A DNA stretch of 64,000 bases. Origin: Bosea sp. 685. GTDB lineage: Bacteria; Pseudomonadota; Alphaproteobacteria; Rhizobiales; Beijerinckiaceae. The position numbers were made by a program, and so were the translations under genes. Numbering within the stretch: the stretch's first letter is position 1; each line of letters begins with the position of its first letter. The notes under the pieces were generated by a model, which worked only from the letters and a program-made list of their open reading frames with translations, was not told the DNA's origin and searched no databases. Location of the stretch: NCBI RefSeq assembly GCF_031884435.1, contig NZ_CP134779.1:930001-994000 (forward strand), given 5' to 3'. Of this stretch, positions 57,108-64,000 are shown in pieces.

Positions 57108-57782
57108 ATGAGCTACACGCTGCAATATGGCCAGATCTGGCCCTATCTTCCGCGCCTTTTCGACGGCGCGTGGATCGCGTTGCAGATCGCGGTTCTCGCC
57201 TTCTGCGGCGGGCTCGCCATCGGGACTGCCTGCGCGGCGGTGAAATCCTTCGGGGCGCGCTGGCTCGTCCGCATCGTCAATGTCTATGTCGTGTTCTTCA
57301 CCAACACCCCGCAACTGGTGCAGATCTACTTCCTCTATTTCGCGCTGCCTGACATGGGCGTGCTGCTGTCCTCCTTCGCGGCCGTGCTCATCGGCATGAC
57401 GCTGAATGCCGGAGCCTATCTCACCGAAATCCAGCGTGCGGGCTTCGAGAGCCGGCGCGTTTCCGAGATGGAGGCGGCCGAGGTGCTCGGTTTCTCCAGG
57501 CTCCAGCAAATCCGCTATGTGATCCTGCCGCATATGGCACGCGTCCTGTTTCCGCCGCTGTCGAACCACTTCATCATCATGACGCTGGGCACCTCGATGG
57601 CAGCCGTCTTCGGCGTCGAGGAGTTGACCGGCCAGGCCTTCAACATCAATTCGCAGACGTTCCGGTCGATCGAGATCTTCTCGGTCACTGCGCTGTTTTA
57701 TGTCGCGCTGACGCTTGCGGCTTCCGTGCTGCTTGCCGCCATTGGCCGCTATGCCTTCCGGGCTCGCACGGGGCTGATCTGA
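57108..57782 (+). CDS. Amino acid ABC transporter permease (HisM/GltK type), first
   Basis: 224 residues with about five membrane helices. The N-terminal YLPRLFDGAWIALQIAVLAF and the EAA loop MEAAEVLGFSRLQQIRYVIL, then PHMARVLFPPL, mark the polar amino acid uptake family. Its stop and the next start share one base (TGATG), indicating coupled translation. Confidence 0.9.
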   Translation: MSYTLQYGQIWPYLPRLFDGAWIALQIAVLAFCGGLAIGTACAAVKSFGARWLVRIVNVYVVFFTNTPQLVQIYFLYFALPDMGVLLSSFAAVLIGMTLNAGAYLTEIQRAGFESRRVSEMEAAEVLGFSRLQQIRYVILPHMARVLFPPLSNHFIIMTLGTSMAAVFGVEELTGQAFNINSQTFRSIEIFSVTALFYVALTLAASVLLAAIGRYAFRARTGLI

Positions 57783-58477
57783 TGCTGTCGCAGATCATCG
57801 AGGAGTGGCCGCGCTTTGCGACCTATTACAACCTCGTCTTCATCGCCAAGGCGGCCCTGACGACGCTTGCCCTCTCGGCGCTTGGCTGTGTCGTCGGCTC
57901 GCTGCTCGGGCTCGCTTTGGCCGTGACGCGCCTCACTCATGGCCGGGCCCTGCTGCCGTTGCGCCTGCTTGCGATCGGCTTCACCGAGCTGTTCCGGCGC
58001 GTGCCCTTCCTGGTCACGCTGATGCTGTGCTTCTTTGCCTTCCAGGCGACCGGAGCCGATGTGCCGCTCTTCGTCGTCGCGGCCGTGACCGTGACATTGA
58101 TCGCCGGCGCCTTCCTGGGCGAGATCGTTCGCGGCGGCCTGAATGCGGTCCATCGCAATCAGTGGGAGGCGGCGGCGGCGATGAATTTCAGCCTGACCGA
58201 AACCATCCGCTATGTGGCGCTGCCGCAGGCCTGGCGCCTCATCCTGCCGCCCGCCTTCGGCTTCTTCGTGATGTTCATCAAGGACACGGCGCTGGCCTCG
58301 CAGATCGGCGTGGTGGAGCTCACCTTCGTCGGCAAGGTCCTCAACAACAAAGGCTTTTCGGCCGCGCTCAGCTTCGGCGCGATCCTTGTCGTCTATTTCG
58401 CAATTTCCTATCCGCTGGCCCGCTTCGGCGCCAGGCTGGAGGCCAGACTTGCACCATCTCGACATCGCGGGGCTTGA
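57782..58477 (+). CDS. Amino acid ABC transporter permease, second
   Basis: 231 residues with about five helices, the same family as its upstream partner. The helix-1 region is IAKAALTTLALSALGCVVGS, and the EAA loop QWEAAAAMNFSLTETIRYVA, then LPQAWRLILPPAFG. It forms the membrane heterodimer with the first permease. The ATPase gene overlaps its last 29 bases. Confidence 0.9.
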   Translation: MLSQIIEEWPRFATYYNLVFIAKAALTTLALSALGCVVGSLLGLALAVTRLTHGRALLPLRLLAIGFTELFRRVPFLVTLMLCFFAFQATGADVPLFVVAAVTVTLIAGAFLGEIVRGGLNAVHRNQWEAAAAMNFSLTETIRYVALPQAWRLILPPAFGFFVMFIKDTALASQIGVVELTFVGKVLNNKGFSAALSFGAILVVYFAISYPLARFGARLEARLAPSRHRGA

Positions 58478-59186
58478 CGCCCATTACGGCAAATTGCCCG
58501 TGCTCTCCGGCATCGACCTGACGGTCGGCCGGGGCGACATCATCGGGCTGATCGGGCCGTCAGGCTCCGGCAAGAGCACGATCCTGCGCGTGCTGATGGG
58601 GCTGCTGCCGCCATCGGGCGGCGCCGTCAAACTCGACGACGAGCCCGTGAATTACGCCGATCAGGCAGCGCTGCGCCGCCTCCGCGACCGCATCGCCATC
58701 GTGTTCCAGCAATACAACCTCTTCCAGAACATGACGGTTCTGGAAAACGTGACCATCGCACCGGTGAAGATCAAGAAGCGGCCGCGCGCCGAGGTCGAGG
58801 CGGAGGCCAGGGCCTTGCTGAGCAAGGTCGGCCTGGGCGACAAGCTCGCGCGCTATCCCGACGAATTGTCGGGTGGCCAGCAGCAGCGTGTCGCTATCGC
58901 CCGCGCGCTGGCGCTGAAACCGGAGATCCTGCTGCTCGACGAGGTGACGGCAGCGCTCGATCCGGAGCTGGTCTCGGAAGTCCTGGACACGATCCGGGTG
59001 TTGGCGCGGGAGGGCATGACCATGCTGATTGTCTCCCATGAAATGGCCTTCATCCGCGAAGTCGCCTCGAAGGTCGTCTTCATGGCCGACGGCCGTGTCG
59101 TCGAGACCGGTTCGCCTGCGCAGATATTCGACGCGCCGCACCATCAGCGCACGCGCGATTTCGTCTCGAAGATCCTGCGCCACTGA
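58449..59186 (+). CDS. Amino acid ABC transporter ATPase (GlnQ/HisP type)
   Basis: 245 residues from a TTG at 58449. The Walker A is GPSGSGKS, the signature is LSGGQQQRVAIARAL, and Walker B is ILLLDEVTAALDPEL, with the switch His in IVSHEMAFIREVA. I chose the TTG because GGAGG lies six bases before it and the ATGs further upstream are in the permease gene. It ends the plus-strand operon at a hairpin. Confidence 0.88.
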   Translation: MHHLDIAGLDAHYGKLPVLSGIDLTVGRGDIIGLIGPSGSGKSTILRVLMGLLPPSGGAVKLDDEPVNYADQAALRRLRDRIAIVFQQYNLFQNMTVLENVTIAPVKIKKRPRAEVEAEARALLSKVGLGDKLARYPDELSGGQQQRVAIARALALKPEILLLDEVTAALDPELVSEVLDTIRVLAREGMTMLIVSHEMAFIREVASKVVFMADGRVVETGSPAQIFDAPHHQRTRDFVSKILRH

Positions 59187-59205
59187 GCGACCGGCCGTCA
59201 CCTTT

Positions 59206-59224
59206 GCCCGCGTTCGGCGCGGGC
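59206..59224. terminator. Bidirectional hairpin between convergent operons
   Basis: GCCCGCG (59206-59212) pairs with CGCGGGC (59218-59224) around a TTCGG loop. It fills the 44-base gap between the transporter ATPase (plus) and the GntR gene (minus). CCTTT to its left gives an AAAGG tail, so it is a weak terminator at best. Confidence 0.6.
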
Positions 59225-59230
59225 GCAGAC

Positions 59231-59908
59231 TCAGCGCACGTTGTCGAGCGCCGACTTGCCGAGGCTGCGGATATGGTTCTGCACCGCCCGGCGCGAGGCC
59301 TTGGAATCCTCCCGCTCCAGCGCCTCGACGATTTCCAGGTGCTCGGCCGAATCCGGTTCGAGCCGATCGGCCAGGCGCGCGATTTCGAACAGCCGCGTCG
59401 TGACCCGCAGCTTTCGGATCAGCCCGGCGAGCACATCATTGCCGCAGTGGCGGGCGAACAGCTCGTGCAGATTGTCATCGGAAGCCCAATGCGCATCGGT
59501 ATGATAGGGCACTGTCGTCCGGAGCTGGTTGATCTCCAGCTTGACCTTGACCAACTCGCCCGCCGGAATCCGGCCAGCCGCCAGCGACGCCGCCTCCGGC
59601 TCGAGAAACTCCCGGCATTTCAGGCTCTGCAGATATTCGCCGAGATCGACATTGCGCACCAGATAGGAACGCCCGGTCCCCTTGATGACGAGGCCTTCGC
59701 CTTCCAGCCGCTGCAGGGCCTCGCGCAAGGGGGTGCGCGAGATGCCGAGGCTGTCGGCCAGGCGTGCCTCGACGATCATCTCGCCGCCGCGCAGATGGCG
59801 TCGGCGGATCATCTCCGAAATCGCGTTATAGGCGAGGTTCGACAAATTGAAGCCGCCGGCCCGGACGATTTCTGTCTCCCCGGCCTCGGCTTGATCGACT
59901 TCACTCAT
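59231..59908 (-). CDS. GntR/FadR-subfamily transcriptional regulator
   Basis: 225 residues. The N-terminal winged helix runs AYNAISEMIRRRHLRGGEMI, then VEARLADSLGISRTPLREAL, then QRLEGEGLVIKGTGRSYLV. The C-terminal helical FCD domain carries the usual His/Asp positions (DDNLHELFARHCGN and EHLEIVEALE) that bind metal or an acid ligand. The ATG overlaps the hydantoinase stop by four bases, so the two are cotranscribed. The probable operators are the two identical TGTATACA sites, giving control of both the hydantoinase and the divergent transporter/dehydrogenase operons. The effector is unknown. Confidence 0.88.
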   Translation of the reverse strand: MSEVDQAEAGETEIVRAGGFNLSNLAYNAISEMIRRRHLRGGEMIVEARLADSLGISRTPLREALQRLEGEGLVIKGTGRSYLVRNVDLGEYLQSLKCREFLEPEAASLAAGRIPAGELVKVKLEINQLRTTVPYHTDAHWASDDNLHELFARHCGNDVLAGLIRKLRVTTRLFEIARLADRLEPDSAEHLEIVEALEREDSKASRRAVQNHIRSLGKSALDNVR

Positions 59909-61338
59909 GATTGGGTCCGGCCCTCGAAACCGCGCTTCGCATAGGGTGAGCGGGCGCGTGACAGGTGAATGCCATGCCCCTTTTTGCCGATGAGAGCGCC
60001 GTCCTCGACCACGACGCGGCCCCGGACCATGGTGAGAACCGGCCAGCCGATGATCTCGCGTCCTTCATAGGGCGTATAATCGGCGCCATCCTGGATCAGA
60101 TCATGGGTCAGCGTGACGCGCTTCTGCGGATCCCAGATCGCGATATCGGCATCGGCGCCGACCGCGATCGTGCCCTTGCGGGGATAGAGCCCATAGGTCT
60201 TTGCAGGATTGGCCGCCGTGACCGCGACGAAGGTCTCGAGATCGATCCGCCCCTTCGAGACACCTTCTGAAAACAGGATCGGCAACCGCGCGCCGACGCC
60301 CGGAATGCCGTTCGGCACCCAGCGGAAGCTCGTCTTGCCCTTGGGCACGAGCTTGCCTTGCGGATCGTCATAGCGGAACGGGCAGTGATCGGAGGAGAAG
60401 ATCGTGAAGGCGCCGTTGCGCAGGCCCTCCCAGCAGGCGTCCTGGCTGGCCGTATCGCGCGGTGGCGGCGAGCAGACATATTTCGCGCCCTCCATGCCGA
60501 GCCCGTCGAGATCCTTCTCGGTGAGGACGAGATATTGCGTGCAGGTCTCGCCGAGCACGGTCAGGCCCTTATCCTTGGCCCAGCGGATCTGCTCCATCGC
60601 CTCGCGGTTCGAGACATGCACGATCATCACCGGCACGTCGACGAGCTCGGCAAGCGAGATCGCGCGGTGCGTCGCCTCGCGCTCGACCGCGATGGGGCGC
60701 GACGTCGCGTGGTATTTCGGCGCGATCCGCCCGCCGCGCTCGAGCTGTTCGGTCATGAAGCGAATGGCATCGTAATTCTCGGCATGGACCATGACGAGCG
60801 CGCCGGTCTCGCGCGCGACCGACATGACGTCGAGAATCTGGCGATCGTTCAGGGCAAGCCCCTCATAGGTCATGAAGATCTTGAACGAGGTGTAGCCATC
60901 CTCGACCAGGGCCGGCAGCTCCTGGCCGAGAAGCTGCTCGCTCGGATCGGAGATGATCATGTGGAAGCTGACATCGACATGGCATTCGCCATCGGCCTTG
61001 GCATGATAGGCCTTCAGCGTCTCGCGCATGGAACAGCCCTTCTCCTGCAAGGCGAAGGGCATGATGGTGGTGGTGCCGCCGAGCGCCGCGGAGCGCGTGC
61101 CGCTCTCGAAATCATCGGCCATCACGATGCCTTCGCCCGAGGGTTGCGCGATATGGACATGCGCATCGATCCCGCCCGGCAGCACGAGCTTGCCTGTGGC
61201 GTCGATCACCTGCACAGCGTCGCCGAGGCTCTCGCCCAACGCCACAACCCGTCCGTCACGAATGCCGACATCGCACATGATTCGGTCTGCCGCCGTGACC
61301 ACTGTGCCGCCGTGGATGATGGTGTCGTAACTTGCCAT
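59905..61338 (-). CDS. hydA: Hydantoinase / dihydropyrimidinase
   Basis: 477-residue amidohydrolase, which opens cyclic amides such as hydantoins or dihydropyrimidines. The dinuclear metal set is complete: His60 and His62 (GGIDAHVHI), the carboxylated Lys153 (TSFKIFMTYEG), His185 (MVHAEN), His241 (VHVSN) and Asp317 (SSDHCPF). This spacing is almost identical to D-hydantoinases. The ATG at 61338 gives a normal start, ASYDTIIHGGTVVTA. The operator candidate lies 31-45 bases upstream. The regulator gene is fused translationally at its end. Whether the natural substrate is a hydantoin, dihydrouracil or another ring is open. Confidence 0.9.
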   Translation of the reverse strand: MASYDTIIHGGTVVTAADRIMCDVGIRDGRVVALGESLGDAVQVIDATGKLVLPGGIDAHVHIAQPSGEGIVMADDFESGTRSAALGGTTTIMPFALQEKGCSMRETLKAYHAKADGECHVDVSFHMIISDPSEQLLGQELPALVEDGYTSFKIFMTYEGLALNDRQILDVMSVARETGALVMVHAENYDAIRFMTEQLERGGRIAPKYHATSRPIAVEREATHRAISLAELVDVPVMIVHVSNREAMEQIRWAKDKGLTVLGETCTQYLVLTEKDLDGLGMEGAKYVCSPPPRDTASQDACWEGLRNGAFTIFSSDHCPFRYDDPQGKLVPKGKTSFRWVPNGIPGVGARLPILFSEGVSKGRIDLETFVAVTAANPAKTYGLYPRKGTIAVGADADIAIWDPQKRVTLTHDLIQDGADYTPYEGREIIGWPVLTMVRGRVVVEDGALIGKKGHGIHLSRARSPYAKRGFEGRTQS

Positions 61339-61368
61339 GCTCGTTTCATTCCCGCTTGCCGAGAGCGA

Positions 61369-61383
61369 AATGTATACAAACTG
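61369..61383. promoter_or_regulatory. Operator candidate 2 for the FadR-type regulator (TGTATACA)
   Basis: AATGTATACAAACTG, identical to 56149-56163, lies 31 bases upstream of the hydantoinase ATG, where a bound repressor would block the promoter. Finding the same 15 bases only upstream of these two operons argues for one regulon. Confidence 0.75.
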
Positions 61384-61827
61384 CACGCAAAAGGAAGGTT
61401 GCATTCCGCCCTCTGCGGCCTTTTGACCAGGCTAGACGGCGTCATTGCAAGCGGCCTCAAGACCCGGCTAGCGAAGCCTACAGAAAACTAGACCAGGCGA
61501 GCAGATCATTCAGTGCAGCCCAGACGCCCGCCACGAGCGATATCCGGATGGGGCTCCGGCCTGAAGCAGTCGAGCAAACGCCAAGAGACTGTTTGGAACC
61601 TCCAACCCTCATCCTGAGGAGCCGCGAAGCGGCGTCTCGAAGGATGCTCCAGATGGTTCCGGAGCCTCCTGGAGCATCCTTCGAGACGCGCTCCTGCGGA
61701 GCGCTCCTCAGGATGAGGGCTTGCGGAGTTTCCCAACGGGCGCTTTGTGCCGCGTCTGTCCGGCTGCGGGTCGCCAACAGCCTGGGATGACGCGGCCGCC
61801 CTGGCGCGGCCGGGATCGCACCTGTCT
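61384..61827. other. Intergenic region with palindrome, upstream of the hydantoinase gene
   Basis: About 440 bases without a gene. The part nearest 61384 is the upstream region of the hydantoinase promoter. A long palindromic element occupies 61606-61719, and I see nothing in the remaining 100 bases before the hydrolase stop. Confidence 0.6.
61606..61719. repeat. Long nested palindromic element
   Basis: The outer arms CCCTCATCCTGAGGAGC (61606-61622) and GCTCCTCAGGATGAGGG (61703-61719) are perfect complements. The inner 20-base arms at 61632-61651 and 61670-61689 are also perfect. The CCTCATCCTGAGGAGC type recurs widely between genes in Bosea/Bradyrhizobium-like genomes (from memory), so this is probably a small dispersed mobile palindrome. 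Confidence 0.75.
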
Positions 61828-63120
61828 TCAGGCGGCCTGATCCGCGACCCAGCTCGTCAGCACGGCGCAGGCGTCGAGGAAATCGTCGATTTCCATCTCC
61901 TCATGCGGGTTGTGGCTGCCGTTTTCGTTGCGCACGAAGATCATGCCGACGGGGACGCCGGCCGCTGCGAAAGCCGCTGCGTCATGCGAGGCGGGGCTTC
62001 CCATCATCGTGCCGGGCAGGCCCAGGCTCTGCGCCGCGGCCTGGAGCTGGGATGCGATTGCGGGGTCGACCATGCCGACACTGGCGGAGGCGCGCGGGCC
62101 CAGGGCGAAGCTCACATGTCGCCGCGCCTCGATCTCGCTGACGATCGCCAGCATGCGCTCCTCGAGATGCGACAGCACGGCGGGATCATAGGCGCGCACA
62201 TCGAGGCTGAAATCAAAGGCGCCGGGCACGGTGGTCAAACCATGCATGGTGGGGTCGGTGTGGAAGCGGCCAAAGGTGATGGCGAGCGGGATGCCGGTGG
62301 CTTCCTGCTCCGCCCAGAGCCGGTCGAGCGCCATCGCCAGTTCCGCGCCGGCCATGGCGGCGTCGCGGCGGAAGCGGCGCGGCGTGCCGACATGGTCGTG
62401 GCGTCCATTGATGCGGGCGTTGGGATAACGGAAATTGCCTGGGATGCCGCTGCAGATGGCGAGCGGTAGGCTGGCCTCGACCAGGCTCGGGGCCTGTTCG
62501 ATATGGACTTCGAGGAAGGCGCGGATCGTCGCGGGATCGAGCTCCCTGCGGCCGTGCCGGAGCGCCTCGACATCGCCGCCGCATGCGGCGATGTGGCTGG
62601 CGAGATCGCGCCCGGTGTCGATCCGCTTGGCGTCGAGGGCGCCATTGGGCAATGTGCCCAGCGCCGAGCGGCTGCCGATATAGGAGACCTCGAACCAGAC
62701 GCTCTCCTCGGCGCGCACGCCCATCACGGTGATGTCGCAGCGCGGGCGTAGTCCCAGCGCCTTCATGGCGGCGATGACCGTCAGCCCCGCCACGACGCCG
62801 GCCGCGCCGTCGAAATTGCCGCCATGGGGCACGCTGTCGAGATGCGAGCCGAGCAGGATGCGCGGCGCGCCCTGCTCGCTGCCCGGCCAGGTCAGATAGG
62901 TGTTGGCGGCGGCGTCGCGACGGATCTGCAGTCCTTCATCCGCACCATGACTGGCGATGAGCTCATGCGCGAAATTCTCGCCCGCGCCATAGGTGTCGCG
63001 CATGATGCCGGGCTCAGCCCGGCTGCCTTCGGCCAGACGGTCGAACAGGCTTTCGACAACCGGGCGCTGGGCTGCGATCGCTGTCCTGATGGCTTCGGGA
63101 GAGATGGGCTTCATGGGCAT
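61828..63120 (-). CDS. M20-family N-carbamoyl-amino-acid hydrolase / allantoate-hydrolase-like enzyme
   Basis: 430 residues from the ATG at 63120. Zn-dependent M20/M28-type amidase. Metal and catalytic parts are GSHLDSVPHGGNFDGAAGV, VMGVRAEESVWFEVSYIGSR, the His of FLEVHIEQAP, and MMGSPASHDAAAFA. After a hydantoinase it would hydrolyse the ring-opened N-carbamoyl compound to an amino acid, CO2 and ammonia. A longer frame runs up to 63216 through a 16-bp tandem repeat; residues from that part do not resemble the family. A diverged piece of this gene is duplicated at 38319-38709. Confidence 0.85.
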   Translation of the reverse strand: MPMKPISPEAIRTAIAAQRPVVESLFDRLAEGSRAEPGIMRDTYGAGENFAHELIASHGADEGLQIRRDAAANTYLTWPGSEQGAPRILLGSHLDSVPHGGNFDGAAGVVAGLTVIAAMKALGLRPRCDITVMGVRAEESVWFEVSYIGSRSALGTLPNGALDAKRIDTGRDLASHIAACGGDVEALRHGRRELDPATIRAFLEVHIEQAPSLVEASLPLAICSGIPGNFRYPNARINGRHDHVGTPRRFRRDAAMAGAELAMALDRLWAEQEATGIPLAITFGRFHTDPTMHGLTTVPGAFDFSLDVRAYDPAVLSHLEERMLAIVSEIEARRHVSFALGPRASASVGMVDPAIASQLQAAAQSLGLPGTMMGSPASHDAAAFAAAGVPVGMIFVRNENGSHNPHEEMEIDDFLDACAVLTSWVADQAA

Positions 63121-63127
63121 TGTCCGG

Positions 63128-63191
63128 CTTGGGTCTGGTCGTATTCGGGCCTGATCGTGTTTGGGCCTGATCGTGTTTGGGCCTGATCGTG
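63128..63191. repeat. 16-bp tandem repeat, three exact or near-exact units plus one degenerate
   Basis: TTTGGGCCTGATCGTG occurs at 63160-63175 and 63176-63191. It occurs with one change at 63144-63159, and a decayed copy lies at 63128-63143. It sits immediately upstream of the ATG used for the M20 hydrolase, within a longer open frame. Sixteen is not a multiple of three, so changing unit number would shift any reading frame that crosses it. Confidence 0.85.
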
Positions 63192-63212
63192 TTTGGCGGT
63201 GAGGGGTGTCGC

Positions 63213-64000
63213 TCACGCGTCGAGCCAGCGCAATTCGCCTTGCGGTGGCGCGATGTCGGGATTGCTGGCGATCATCCGCTCCCAGACGCGCTGGGTGACG
63301 GCCTGGGCCTCATCCAGCAAGGCCTGTTCGTCGATCGTCAGCACCTTGCGGTCGCGCATCACGAACTTGCCGTCGACGATGACGGAATGGACGATGCCGG
63401 GATGGCCGTAATGCACGAGATTGGAGACCAGGCGGATCAGCGGCCGCATCACTGGCTGGTTGAGGTCGATGATGGTGAGATCGGCCTTCTTGCCGGCTTC
63501 CAGCGAACCGATCTGGTCCTGCGCGCCGACCGAGCGGGCGCCGTTGCGCGTGATCATGTCGAGCATGTCCTGCGGCTGGGGATCGAGGCCGCCTTCAGTG
63601 GCGCGGCCGCGCCCGCCGCGATGCAGGATCAGGCCGATCTTGAGGGCGTGGAACAGATCCTCGGTCATGTTGTCGGTGCCGAGCGCGATGTTGACGCCGG
63701 CGTCGCGGATCAGGCCGATGGCGACGGTGTGCGGGCCCTTGCGCGAGGAGTTGGCCGGGTTGTGGGCCATCTGCACGCCGCGCTCGGCGAGCAGCGCGAT
63801 GTCGGTGGGCGTGCAATAGGTCCAGTGGGCGCAGGTCAGGTCCGGGCCAAGGAAGCCCTCGCGGTCGAGATAGCTGGCCGGGGTCAGGCCATGGGCGGCC
63901 TTGACGGCTGCGATCTCGCCCGGGCTCTGCGCGAGATGGCAGGTGCGGGTGAGGCCGTGACGCTCGGCCATGTCCTTGAGCTTGCGCAGCATGGCGGGCG
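63213..64000 (-). CDS. Amidohydrolase-family enzyme (SsnA/TRZ-ATZ-like), partial
   Basis: The N-terminal part lies beyond the window; the frame is open to base 64000. The visible 262 residues are the C-terminal two thirds of a cyclic-imidate/aminohydrolase. The metal His is in THLAQSPGE-like CHLAQSPGE, the next His-containing strand is TCAHWTYCTP, and there is HNPANSSRKGPH. The catalytic Asp is in IALGTDNMTEDLFHA. Relatives deaminate or dechlorinate purine-, pterin- or triazine-like rings or are called SsnA-type chlorohydrolases. Next to a hydantoinase and a carbamoylase it suggests stepwise breakdown of an N-heterocycle. Confidence 0.75.
   Translation of the reverse strand, partial: PAMLRKLKDMAERHGLTRTCHLAQSPGEIAAVKAAHGLTPASYLDREGFLGPDLTCAHWTYCTPTDIALLAERGVQMAHNPANSSRKGPHTVAIGLIRDAGVNIALGTDNMTEDLFHALKIGLILHRGGRGRATEGGLDPQPQDMLDMITRNGARSVGAQDQIGSLEAGKKADLTIIDLNQPVMRPLIRLVSNLVHYGHPGIVHSVIVDGKFVMRDRKVLTIDEQALLDEAQAVTQRVWERMIASNPDIAPPQGELRWLDA

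Noticed and set aside
1..64000. CRISPR array
   Set aside because: No regularly spaced repeats with unique spacers were seen; the tandem repeats present are contiguous 16- and 18-bp units.

Overview
The window is high-GC DNA with alphaproteobacterial gene content and control sites: BolA beside a J-domain protein, DUF1178 beside a monothiol-size glutaredoxin, ethylmalonyl-CoA mutase, a GTTC-N7-GTTC LexA box and a TTAA-N7-TTAA CtrA box. Together with Rhizobiales-type dispersed intergenic palindromes this suggests a member of the Hyphomicrobiales, perhaps Bosea-like. The genus is inference from memory, not from a search.

Region 1 (1-17.1 kb) is ordinary chromosome. It holds the tail of an acyl-CoA synthetase, a GNAT-fold protein, a minus-strand run dacF-like / EamA transporter / His-rich CobW-type GTPase, a second EamA transporter, a thiolase, an MFS carrier, an orphan AbrB antitoxin with its operator but only a stub of its toxin, bolA, a J-domain protein, ecm, a cell-wall hydrolase lipoprotein with a CtrA box, DUF1178, glutaredoxin, ComF, an Old Yellow Enzyme and tRNA-Glu(CUC).

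Region 2 (17.05-35.73 kb) is an integrative element. Its ends are a 49-bp direct repeat of the 3' half of tRNA-Glu, and a tyrosine integrase reads inward from the left end. Paired 13-bp-spaced TGCCTACAG boxes lie just inside both ends and look like integrase arm sites. Cargo includes a partly decayed SOS-controlled gene group, an AT-rich YiiX-like hydrolase gene, a 1204-residue virion-type protein, and a long minus-strand phage-like run (antirepressor-like, RNase HI, HTH, HNH, wHTH, lipoprotein, serine recombinase) with repeated terminators. Near the right end a Ymh-domain gene (TIGR02391) sits between imperfect direct repeats.

Region 3 (35.73-39.7 kb) looks like the residue of an older insertion at the same site. 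It has a second truncated integrase, a beta-helix protein, a possible HEPN protein, a DUF2441-like protein, two small genes and a pseudogene fragment that duplicates part of the carbamoylase-type gene at 61.8-63.1 kb.

Region 4 (39.7-52.1 kb) is one minus-strand catabolic block: an AraC regulator, then genes in the order large, FAD and 2Fe-2S subunits of a molybdenum hydroxylase, a CoA ligase, a crotonase-fold hydrolase and a complete Liv-type ABC transporter. The order and families match the hmfABCDE 2-furoate pathway (furoate -> furoyl-CoA -> 5-hydroxy form -> 2-oxoglutarate).

Region 5 (52.2-64.0 kb) is a second catabolic block: a three-part flavin/iron-sulfur dehydrogenase, a DHDPS-family lyase, a polar amino acid ABC transporter, a FadR-type regulator, a hydantoinase, an M20 carbamoylase-type hydrolase and a partial amidohydrolase. 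An identical 15-bp sequence containing TGTATACA lies upstream of the divergent transporter/dehydrogenase operons and of the hydantoinase gene. This points to one regulon for a cyclic amide or D-amino-acid-like substrate.
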